Program-made: the position numbers and the translations under genes
Shown here: piece by piece, positions 42,591-49,864 of the stretch
Position numbering within the stretch: the stretch's first letter is position 1
Layout: each line of letters begins with the position of its first letter
From: RDXT01 sp033765305
GTDB lineage: Bacteria; Bacteroidota; Bacteroidia; J057
Assembly: GCA_033765305.1 (NCBI GenBank)
Contig: JANRID010000073.1
Span: 1 to 64,000, forward strand
Reading direction: 5' to 3'
DNA length: 64,000 nt
Notes under the pieces: generated by a model
What the model was told of the DNA's origin: nothing
Databases searched by the model: none
The model's input: only the letters and a program-made list of their open reading frames with translations

Positions 42591-43724
42591 ATGCAAACTG
42601 CCGATCTGCTCCTCAAAGCCCTCGACCTTCAGTTCCTCTCCCAGGAAGAAGGCATATTCCTCCACCACCACGCCGGCACCGACGAGCTGATCTACACCGC
42701 CGACCAGCTCCGCCGCTACCACAAGCGCGATACGCCGGGCATCGTCACCTGGCAGATCGACCGCAACGTGAATACGACCAACGTCTGCGTGGCGAACTGC
42801 AAATTCTGCAACTTCTTCGTGCCGCCCACCGACAAGTACAAGGACCGGGCCTATATCACCGACGACGAGACCTACCGGCGCAAGGCCGAGGAAACCTTCG
42901 CCCTCGGCGGCGACCAGTTTCTGCTCCAGGGCGGCCACCACCCGGAGCTGGGGATCGAGTTTTACGAGGACACCTTCCGGAAGCTGAAATCCTGGTTTCC
43001 CAGCCTGCGCCTCCACGCCCTCGGCCCGCCGGAAATCGTGCACATCTCCGCCCTCTCCGGCCTGACCTACGAGCAGACCCTCCGGCGGCTGATGGCCGCA
43101 GGCATGGACTCCATGCCCGGCGCGGGCGCCGAAATCCTCAACGACCGCGTGCGCCGCATCATCTCCAACGGCAAGTGCAGCGGCCAGGAATGGCTCGATG
43201 TGATGCGCGTGGCGCACCGCCTGCACCTCACCACCAGCGCCACGATGATGTTCGGCCATATCGAAACCGTCGCCGAGCGCTTCGAGCACCTGGTCTGGAT
43301 CCGGCAGGTGCAGGCCGAAAAGCCCGAAGGCGCCAACGGCTTCAAAGCCTTTATCCCCTGGCCCTATCAGGACGACGGCACCCTGCTCAACCGCACCCGC
43401 GGCGTGCGCAACAGCGTCAGCGCCGACGAATACGTGCGCACCATCGCCCTGAGCCGCATCATGCTGCCCAACATCGAAAACATCCAGGCCTCCTGGCTCA
43501 CCGTGGGCCCGCAGGTGGCCCAGATCTGCCTGCACGCCGGCGCCAATGACCTCGGCTCCATCATGATCGAGGAAAATGTGGTCTCGGCTGCCGGGGCGCC
43601 CTACCGCCTCAGCGCCGGGGAAATCCAGGCGGTCATCCGCGAAGCAGGCTTTACGCCGCAGCTGCGGAATCAATTGTACCAGTTCCGGGAGATGCCGCAG
43701 GCCCTGCAGCCCGCAGCTGCCTGA
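42591..43724 (+). CDS. mqnC: Cyclic dehypoxanthinyl futalosine synthase
   Basis: Radical SAM enzyme of the futalosine route to menaquinone. It cyclises dehypoxanthinyl futalosine. The 377-residue protein has the iron-sulphur motif CVANCKFC (Cys66, Cys70, Cys73) within NVNTTNVCVANCKFCNFF. Other family marks are LLQGGHHPELGIEFYEDTF, HALGPPEIVHIS, MDSMPGAGAEIL, TTSATMMFGHIET and the C-terminal IMIEENVVSAAGAPY. Its presence says menaquinone is made by the futalosine path rather than by MenFD. Other mqn genes are not in the window. It is followed 111 bp later by pdhA on the same strand. Confidence 0.95.
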   Translation: MQTADLLLKALDLQFLSQEEGIFLHHHAGTDELIYTADQLRRYHKRDTPGIVTWQIDRNVNTTNVCVANCKFCNFFVPPTDKYKDRAYITDDETYRRKAEETFALGGDQFLLQGGHHPELGIEFYEDTFRKLKSWFPSLRLHALGPPEIVHISALSGLTYEQTLRRLMAAGMDSMPGAGAEILNDRVRRIISNGKCSGQEWLDVMRVAHRLHLTTSATMMFGHIETVAERFEHLVWIRQVQAEKPEGANGFKAFIPWPYQDDGTLLNRTRGVRNSVSADEYVRTIALSRIMLPNIENIQASWLTVGPQVAQICLHAGANDLGSIMIEENVVSAAGAPYRLSAGEIQAVIREAGFTPQLRNQLYQFREMPQALQPAAA

Positions 43725-43835
43725 GCCGCCGCCGCCCGCAGGGCCGAAACAATCGGCCGCAGGCTTGTATATCTCTTTGAGAATCCCCAATTTCGCCCCA
43801 CGAACCGAATACTGATACGCCAACGCAAAGCCCCT

Positions 43836-44852
43836 ATGGCCAAGACCAAGGAGAAGCCCGCTCCGGAAGCGGTATACAGCAAAGCGCTGTTGCTCAAGTG
43901 GTATGAGCAGATGATGCTGGTCCGCCGCTTCGAGGAGCAGGCCAGCCAGCTCTACATGCAGCAGAAATTCCGCGGATTCTGCCACCTCTACATCGGCCAG
44001 GAGGCCGTGGCGGTGGGGATCGAGGCGGCCATCCGCCCGGACGATCAGGTGATCACGGCCTACCGCGACCACGGCGGCGCGCTCGTGCGCGGCGTATCGG
44101 CCAATGCCTGCATGGCCGAGCTCTTCGGCAAGGCCACCGGCTGCTCCAAGGGCAAGGGCGGCTCCATGCACTTCTTTTCCAAAGAGCACAACTTCGTGGG
44201 CGGGCACGGCATCGTGGGCGGACAGATCCCCCTCGGCACCGGCATCGCCTTCGCCAACAAATACCAGAACACCGACCGCCTCTGCATCTGCATGATGGGC
44301 GACGGCGCCGTGCGCCAGGGGGCCTTCCACGAGAGCCTCAACCTGGCCATGCTCTGGAACCTGCCGGTGATCTACATCATCGAAAACAACAACTACGCCA
44401 TGGGCACCTCCGTGGAGCGCACCTCCAACGTGACGGAGCTCTACAAGCTGGGCCTTTCCTACGACATGCCCTCCAAGGCCGTGGACGGCATGGACGTGAC
44501 CGAGGTGTATGAGGAAATGAAAAAAGCAGTCCGCCACGTGCGCGACGGCAAGGGCCCGATGCTCATCGAGATGAAAACCTACCGCTACCGCGGCCACTCG
44601 ATGTCGGACCCCGCCAAGTACCGCACCCGCGAGGAGCTGGAGAAATACAAGGGCAAGGACCCCATCGCCAACCTCAAGATCTACATGCAGGAGCACGCCA
44701 GCGCCACCGACGAGGAGATCGGCGTCATCGATGCCCGCATCGAGGAGATCGTGAATGCCAGCGTAGAATTTGCCGAGACCTCGCCCTATCCCGATCCCAG
44801 TGCCCTGTACGAAGAGGTGTACGTGGGGGAATACCCGTACCTGATGGAGTAG
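43836..44852 (+). CDS. pdhA: Pyruvate dehydrogenase E1 component, alpha subunit
   Basis: Thiamine-diphosphate enzyme subunit of the pyruvate dehydrogenase complex. The 338-residue protein has YEQMMLVRRFEEQASQLYMQQKFRGFCHLYIGQEA, AYRDHGGALVRGV, GGHGIVGGQIPLGTGIAFA, the TPP-binding GDGAVRQGAFHESLNLAMLWNLPVIYIIENNNYAMGTS (motif begins GDG and ends in NN), and the phosphorylation-loop-like YRYRGHSMSDPAKYR. All these are classic E1-alpha. The E1-beta and E2 genes are not adjacent, so the complex is encoded at several loci. The stop codon TAG at 44850-44852 is itself the first word of the heptad repeat that follows. Confidence 0.95.
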   Translation: MAKTKEKPAPEAVYSKALLLKWYEQMMLVRRFEEQASQLYMQQKFRGFCHLYIGQEAVAVGIEAAIRPDDQVITAYRDHGGALVRGVSANACMAELFGKATGCSKGKGGSMHFFSKEHNFVGGHGIVGGQIPLGTGIAFANKYQNTDRLCICMMGDGAVRQGAFHESLNLAMLWNLPVIYIIENNNYAMGTSVERTSNVTELYKLGLSYDMPSKAVDGMDVTEVYEEMKKAVRHVRDGKGPMLIEMKTYRYRGHSMSDPAKYRTREELEKYKGKDPIANLKIYMQEHASATDEEIGVIDARIEEIVNASVEFAETSPYPDPSALYEEVYVGEYPYLME

Positions 44853-45410
44853 TGCGTATGGAGTATTGAGTAGTGCGTATGGAGCCCGGATTGCCGGGAG
44901 CGCAGATACACATGCAGGCGGGCCACTGGCCCGCCTGTGCTGTTGACAGGGAGGCCCTCATCGCAAACAAGCCACCCAGGCCACCCCTGCCAGTCTTCCT
45001 ACTTCCTGCTTGATACTTACTGCTCCCATCCCCTCCGCAGCGCAGCCCCTGGCAGTCTTCCTACTTCCTGCTTGATACTTACTACTCCCATCCCCTCCGC
45101 AGCACAGCCCCTGCAGTCTTCCTACTTCCTGCTTGATACTTACTACTCCCATCCCCTCCGCAGCGCAGCCCCTGGCAGTCTTACTACTTCCTGCTTGATA
45201 CTTACTACTCCCATCCCCTCCGCAGCGCAGCCCCTGCAGTCTTCCTACTTCCTACTTGATACTTACTACTCCCATCCCCTCCGCAGCGCAGCCCCTGCCA
45301 GTCTTCCTACTTCCTGCTTGATACTTACTACTCCCATTCCCTCCGCAGCACAGCCTCTGCCAGTCTTACTACTTCCTACTTGATACTTACTACTACGACT
45401 CAATACTTCC
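44850..45410. repeat. Degenerate heptad repeats, site D, with seven-copy 61-62 bp tandem array
   Basis: From 44850 the words GAGTAGT/GCGTATG alternate (7-bp period) to about 44881. From 44986 to 45410 a 61-62 bp unit recurs, with CAGTCTT(C/A)CTACTTCCT starting at 44991, 45053, 45114, 45176, 45237, 45299 and 45361; the last copy is partial. Each unit ends CCCATCCCCTCCGCAGC. Units differ at a few positions only. No gene is present, and the long + strand open frame across it comes from the repeat itself. Confidence 0.92.
44915..44937 (+). terminator. GC hairpin after pdhA
   Basis: A perfect 10-bp stem (CAGGCGGGCC with GGCCCGCCTG) and a 3-nt loop, 62 bp past the pdhA stop. No T-run follows; probable terminator or mRNA 3' end stabiliser. 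Confidence 0.5.
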
Positions 45411-45413
45411 GCA

Positions 45414-45421
45414 TATATTTG
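45414..45421 (+). promoter_or_regulatory. TAnnTTTG element of the caspase-FGE gene
   Basis: TATATTTG, an exact -7 match, directly after the tandem array and 19 bp before the ATG at 45441. No TTG lies at the normal -33 position; the array itself occupies that place. Confidence 0.55.
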
Positions 45422-45440
45422 CTAACTCGCAAATCCTCCC

Positions 45441-47702
45441 ATGCCCAGCCGCAGCCTCGTACCCGACGACAGCCCCCACGGACCGCCCGCCCCCCGCCGC
45501 AACCACCTGCTGGTAATCGGGGTGGATGCGTATGTGCATCTTCGGCCGCTGAACAATGCCGTCCGCGACGCGAAAGCAATCCGGCAAGTGCTGGAATCCC
45601 GCTATCAGTTTGATCCGCAGCATATCCATGAACTGTATGACCGGGACGCATCCCGGAGAAATATTCTGCGCCAGCTGCAGCACTATGAGCGGAGCCTGAG
45701 CGCCGACGACAACCTGCTGATTTACTTCTCCGGACACGGCGACATGAAGGCGGACGGAACGACCGGATTCTGGATTCCTGCCGAGGCCGAAGCAGGAAGC
45801 CATGAAGACTATGTTTCCAATTCAGATGTCATGGACCGGCTGCGCAGCATGCAAGCGCATCATATTTATCTCATCTGTGATTCCTGTTTTGCCGGGACAC
45901 TGATCGTACGGAAGGCCGAGCTGGAAGAAAAAGTGGAAAGCAAGCCTTCGCGGCGGGTACTGGCCTCAGGCCAGAAAGAACCGGTGATGGATGGCATAGC
46001 GGGCGGCCACAGCCCGTTTGCAGCAGCATTGCTGGAATGCCTGAATGAGATGCGCGGGCAACCTGTGGCCGCCGAAGAGATAGAGCTGGAGGTAAAAAAA
46101 TACACCGCGCGCAACAGCTACCAGCTTCCGGATGCCGCATATCTATTCGGGCTGGGGGATAAAGGGGGGCAGTTTGTGTTCCACCGCCGGGTCAGCCTGC
46201 GCGATGAAATGGATCGGCTGCGGACGGCAAGGGATATTGCAGGCTTCAGGCGGCTGATCGAGCTGGAAGAAAACGGCCTGCGCAACGAAAAACTGCTCGC
46301 TGCTGCCGAAAAAACCCTCGAAAGCCTGCGTTGGGAGCAAGTGAAAGCGCAGCGCAATCCCTGGGATCTGGCGGAGTTTCTGGAGATATATCCACGGAGC
46401 GAGCATCACCCTGCTGCCGTAGATCTGGTGCGGGAACTCATCCGGGACCACCAGATACAATTGGAGGAACTGGAAAAACTGGAAGCGGAAAACCGGAAAC
46501 TGCGGGAAAGCAAGCTGTCGCAGCGGGACGAAATAACAAAGCTGAACACAGAACTCAAAGCGCTTGAAACCCGGCTGCAGGAGTCCCGGCAGGCTGAAAA
46601 AGACCACACCCAGCAGCTCCAGACCCTGGAGCAGGCCCTGCAAGCCGCCGCAGCGGAGCTGGAGTCCCAATCCGCCAGCCACACCCAGCAGCTCCAGGCC
46701 CTGGAGCAGGCCCTGCAAGCCGCCGCAGCGGAGCTGGAGTCCCAATCCGCCAGCCACACCCAGCAGCTCCAGGTCCGCGATACGCAGCTCCAGACCCTGG
46801 GGCAAGCCCTGCAAGCCGCCGCAGCGGAGCTGGAGTCCCAATCCGCCAGCCACACCCAGCAGATCCAGACCCTGGAGCAGGAGATCGCCGCCCTCCGGGC
46901 CGCCCCGCAGATCCTCATCCCCAAGCCCGGCATCCTCTTCCCGGAGATGATCTTCATCCGGGGCGGCACCTTCCAGATGGGAAGCGAGGCGGGCGACAGT
47001 GATGAAAAACCGGTGCGCAAGGTCACGGTGCCGGATTTCTTCCTGGGGAAATATCCGGTGACGGTATCGGAATACCTGGCGTTTTGCAGGCAGACAGGCG
47101 GCAACTGGCCGGAATGGATGGAACAAGGAAGCAGCTATCACTACCAGAAAGGAACGAATGATTACTACAAACAGCTGGGGGATGCCCTGACAGCAGACCG
47201 GAATCCGATCGTTGGGGTGTCGTGGGACGATGCGCAGGCGTATTGCCGCTGGTTGGCGGAGCAGACGGGAACAGCATTCCGGCTGCCGAGCGAGTCGGAG
47301 TGGGAATACGCCGCAGGCGGGGGGGCGGAGGGGCGGACGAAATGGGCACGCACGGATGAGAAGCAACTGTTGGGCGAATATGCTTGGTACGACAAGAATT
47401 CAGGTGGCCAAACGCATCCGGTGGGCCAGAAAAACCCGAACCGGCTGGGGCTCTATGACCTGAGCGGGAACGTCTGGGAATGGTGCGAAGACTACTGGCA
47501 CAGCGATTACAAAGGTGCTCCATCCGATGGCAGCGCTTGGGTGGAAACCGGGAACACGGGCCTCGACCGCGTGTACCGTGGCGGCTCCTGGGGCTACGAT
47601 GCGCGGGACTGCCGCGTGTCCTGCCGCGGCCACGCTTCGCCAGGCCGCCGGAGCACCTACCTTGGCTTCCGGCTTGCTGCGCCCCCAGTTCAGCAGAGGT
47701 GA
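45441..47702 (+). CDS. Caspase-like protease fused to coiled-coil repeats and an FGE/C-type-lectin-fold domain
   Basis: A 753-residue protein in three parts. Residues 20-240 are a caspase-family (C14) domain with NHLLVIGVDAY, the catalytic His99 in YFSGHGD and Cys149 in LICDSCFAG. Residues 245-500 are helical, including near-identical ~25-residue coiled-coil repeats (HTQQLQ, LEQALQAAAAELESQSAS). Residues 500-750 are a formylglycine-generating-enzyme-like domain (MIFIRGGTFQMGSEAGDSDEKP, GVSWDDAQAYCRWLAEQTG, FRLPSESEWEYAAGG). It ends RGGSW ... CRVSCRGHASPGRRSTYLGFRLA, the shape of a hypervariable DGR target. Known members of such fusions act in bacterial signalling or cell-death systems. There is no signal peptide, so it is likely cytosolic. 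Confidence 0.9.
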   Translation: MPSRSLVPDDSPHGPPAPRRNHLLVIGVDAYVHLRPLNNAVRDAKAIRQVLESRYQFDPQHIHELYDRDASRRNILRQLQHYERSLSADDNLLIYFSGHGDMKADGTTGFWIPAEAEAGSHEDYVSNSDVMDRLRSMQAHHIYLICDSCFAGTLIVRKAELEEKVESKPSRRVLASGQKEPVMDGIAGGHSPFAAALLECLNEMRGQPVAAEEIELEVKKYTARNSYQLPDAAYLFGLGDKGGQFVFHRRVSLRDEMDRLRTARDIAGFRRLIELEENGLRNEKLLAAAEKTLESLRWEQVKAQRNPWDLAEFLEIYPRSEHHPAAVDLVRELIRDHQIQLEELEKLEAENRKLRESKLSQRDEITKLNTELKALETRLQESRQAEKDHTQQLQTLEQALQAAAAELESQSASHTQQLQALEQALQAAAAELESQSASHTQQLQVRDTQLQTLGQALQAAAAELESQSASHTQQIQTLEQEIAALRAAPQILIPKPGILFPEMIFIRGGTFQMGSEAGDSDEKPVRKVTVPDFFLGKYPVTVSEYLAFCRQTGGNWPEWMEQGSSYHYQKGTNDYYKQLGDALTADRNPIVGVSWDDAQAYCRWLAEQTGTAFRLPSESEWEYAAGGGAEGRTKWARTDEKQLLGEYAWYDKNSGGQTHPVGQKNPNRLGLYDLSGNVWEWCEDYWHSDYKGAPSDGSAWVETGNTGLDRVYRGGSWGYDARDCRVSCRGHASPGRRSTYLGFRLAAPPVQQR
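46605..46890 (+). repeat. In-frame coding repeats of the coiled coil
   Basis: Units begin at 46605, 46680, 46755 and 46851. The first two are 75 bp (25 codons), the third carries a 21-bp insertion, and the fourth is partial. They are almost identical in DNA, so copy number may vary by recombination. Confidence 0.85.
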
Positions 47703-47716
47703 GCTATAGCCGGAGG

Positions 47717-47817
47717 GCTGGCAGGGGCAAGGCGGTCCAGCAAGCGAGCGAGGGACGAGCGAAGCGGCGCAGACCGCCTTGCCCCTGCCAGCGGGGGTCT
47801 GGGGGCGGAGCCCCCAG
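47717..47817. repeat. Two strong hairpins just after the caspase-FGE gene
   Basis: A perfect 21-bp stem (47717-47737 with 47772-47792) encloses a 34-nt loop with repeated GAGCGA/GACGAGCGA words. Immediately after, an 8-bp stem CTGGGGGC / GCCCCCAG (47799-47806, 47810-47817) has a 3-nt loop. The first begins 15 bp past the stop. They could be a terminator, a mobile hairpin or, if the gene is a DGR target, the structure that marks the variable region. Confidence 0.7.
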
Positions 47818-47852
47818 CGCGCCCGGGGGAAGCAGAATCAAGCCGCAAGACC

Positions 47853-48111
47853 GGAAGGAGTATCAAGTATGCAGGATCAAGTCGTAAGACCCTCAGGTTG
47901 TCCCCCTGCGCCGCAGCGCAGCGGAGTACATCAGCAGCGGGAATGTCACCCTGAGCCGCCGTCCGAAGCGCAGCGGAGGACGGCGTACCGAAGGGGGACA
48001 CCACATGCCCTGCGGCCCCAGGCCGCCCCGCCAAGTCTTCCTACTTGCTACTTCCTACTTCCTACTTACTTGCTACTTACGTCTTCCCTCCATACACTTG
48101 CACCGTACGAT
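47853..48111. repeat. Degenerate heptad repeats, site E, around a hairpin element
   Basis: Left arm 47858-47893 (GAGTATCAAGTATGCAGG, ATCAAGTCGTAAGAC) and right arm 48029-48100 (CAAGTCTTCCTACTTGCTAC, TTCCTACTTCCTACTTACTT) are of opposite sense. Between them is a ~100-bp element with a CGCCGTCC/GGACGGCG stem (47957-47985) and outer pairing TGTCCCCCT (47899-47907) with AGGGGGACA (47992-48000). No gene is seen in the 423 bp between the caspase-FGE gene and the transferase gene. Confidence 0.75.
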
Positions 48112-48125
48112 CCCAATCCCTCCGC

Positions 48126-49823
48126 ATGCGTTCCGCCCTGCTCCTCCTGCTCCTCGCCGCCGCCTGTACCCCCCCGGCCGGCCCGCCGGCCTCCGCACCG
48201 CCGCCCGCGCCCCGCGGACTGACCGCCAGCCAGGCCATGGTCGTCAGCGCGCATCCCCTGGCCTCCCAGGCCGGCCTTGAGATCTTGCGGCAGGGCGGCA
48301 ATGCCGTGGACGCCGCCATCGCCGTGCAGTACGCCCTGGCCGTGGTCTTTCCCGCAGCCGGCAATATCGGCGGCGGCGGATTCATGGTCGTCCGCAAGGC
48401 CGACGGGCAGGTGCTGACCCTCGATTTCCGCGAAAAAGCGCCGGCAGCAGCCACCCGCGACATGTACCTCGACGCCGCCGGCAACCCCAGGGGCGACCTG
48501 AGCTGGCGCGGCCACCTCGCCGCCGGCGTGCCCGGCTCGGTGGACGGCATGCAGACTGCGCACGACTCGCTGGGCTCCCTGCCGATGGCCGCCCTCCTGC
48601 AGCCCGCCATCGGGCTGGCAGCCAGGGGCTTCCCGCTCACGGAGCAGGAGGCGGAGGGCCTCAATGCCCACCTCGACGACATGCGCCGCGTCAATACGCA
48701 GCCCAGCGTATTCACCGCGCGGGAGCGCTGGCAGCCCGGCGATACCATCCGCCACCCGGAGCTGGCCCGCACCCTCGAGCGCATCCGCGACCAGGGCCGG
48801 GCCGGCTTTTACGAAGGCGAAACCGCCGCCCTGCTCCTCGCCGAAATGCAGCGCGGCGGCGGCCTGATCACCGCCGCCGACCTGCGGGCCTACCGCTCCG
48901 TCTGGCGCGCGCCCGTCCGCGGGCAGTACCGGGGGCATACCCTCTACTCGATGGGGCCGCCGTCGAGCGGCGGCATCGCGCTCATGCAGCTGCTGAAGCT
49001 CGTGGAGCCCTATCCCCTCGCGCAGTGGGGCCGCTACAGCGCCCGCACCCTGCACCTGCTCTCCGAAGCGGAGCGCCGCGTCTATGCCGACCGCGCCGCG
49101 CACCTCGGCGACCCCGATTTCTGGCCCGTGCCCGCTGCGGGGCTCATGGACAGCGCCTACCTCGCCGCCCGCATGGCAGACTGCTCGCTGCTGGCGGCTA
49201 CGCCCAGCGCGCAGGTCCAGGCCGGCAGCCCGCCCGCCGAACACGAGGAGACCACCCACTTCTCCATCGTCGATGCCCAGGGCAATGCCGTGGCCGTCAC
49301 CACCACCCTCAACGGCGGCTACGGCTCCTGCGTGGTGGCCGGCGGCGCCGGATTTCTGCTCAACAACGAAATGGACGACTTCAGCATCAAGCCTGGAACC
49401 CCCAACGCCTACGGCCTCGTGGGCGCCGAGGCCAACGCCATCGAACCGGGCAAGCGCATGCTGAGCTCCATGACGCCTGCCATCGTCGAGCGGGAAGGCA
49501 AGCTGCTGATGGTCCTGGGCACGCCCGGCGGATCGACCATCATCACCTCGGTCTTTCAGAACGTGATCAACGTGCTGGACTTCGGCATGGGCATGCAGCA
49601 GTCGGTGGCGGCGCCGCGCTTCCACCACCAGTGGCTGCCCGATGCCATCCAGATCGAAGACAGCCTCGCGGCGGTGCCGGTGGCCGACAGCCTGCGGCTG
49701 CTGGGGCATGCCCTGCGCTACCGAGGCCCCATCGGGCGGGTGGATGCCATCCTCGTGCTGCCGGACGGCCGCCTCGAAGGCGGCGCAGACCCGCGCGGCG
49801 ACGATGCCGCCGCCGGATACTGA
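48126..49823 (+). CDS. Gamma-glutamyltransferase, lipoprotein-type
   Basis: A 565-residue periplasmic Ntn-hydrolase that cleaves gamma-glutamyl bonds, e.g. of glutathione. The N-terminus MRSALLLLLLAAACTPP has a lipobox-like AAAC (Cys14), suggesting lipid anchoring. Family marks: VVSAHPLASQAGLEILRQGGNAVDAAIAV, NIGGGGFMVVR, GVPGSVDGM and MGPPSSGGIALMQLL. The autoprocessing and catalytic Thr lies in HEETTHFSIVD (about Thr376). The small subunit contains NNEMDDFSIKPGTPN and LGTPGGSTIITSVFQ. It should cut itself into two chains before Thr376. The start at 48126 is set by the signal. It precedes pyrC by 41 bp on the same strand. Confidence 0.93.
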   Translation: MRSALLLLLLAAACTPPAGPPASAPPPAPRGLTASQAMVVSAHPLASQAGLEILRQGGNAVDAAIAVQYALAVVFPAAGNIGGGGFMVVRKADGQVLTLDFREKAPAAATRDMYLDAAGNPRGDLSWRGHLAAGVPGSVDGMQTAHDSLGSLPMAALLQPAIGLAARGFPLTEQEAEGLNAHLDDMRRVNTQPSVFTARERWQPGDTIRHPELARTLERIRDQGRAGFYEGETAALLLAEMQRGGGLITAADLRAYRSVWRAPVRGQYRGHTLYSMGPPSSGGIALMQLLKLVEPYPLAQWGRYSARTLHLLSEAERRVYADRAAHLGDPDFWPVPAAGLMDSAYLAARMADCSLLAATPSAQVQAGSPPAEHEETTHFSIVDAQGNAVAVTTTLNGGYGSCVVAGGAGFLLNNEMDDFSIKPGTPNAYGLVGAEANAIEPGKRMLSSMTPAIVEREGKLLMVLGTPGGSTIITSVFQNVINVLDFGMGMQQSVAAPRFHHQWLPDAIQIEDSLAAVPVADSLRLLGHALRYRGPIGRVDAILVLPDGRLEGGADPRGDDAAAGY

Positions 49824-49864
49824 GGGGGTTTCCATATTTCCCGAATTTCCCGTATGTTTCCTCC

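Noticed and set aside
42359..42616. Minus-strand open frame of 85 codons
   Set aside because: It overlaps the mqnC start, has no recognisable family and no clear promoter. It may be real but cannot be supported.
44937..45383. Possible protein with repeats on the + strand
   Set aside because: The frame stays open only because the 61-62 bp units lack stops; the unit length alternates and breaks the frame in places. It is intergenic repeat.
44986..45410. CRISPR array
   Set aside because: The whole 61-62 bp unit is repeated, there are no unique spacers, and no cas genes are near.
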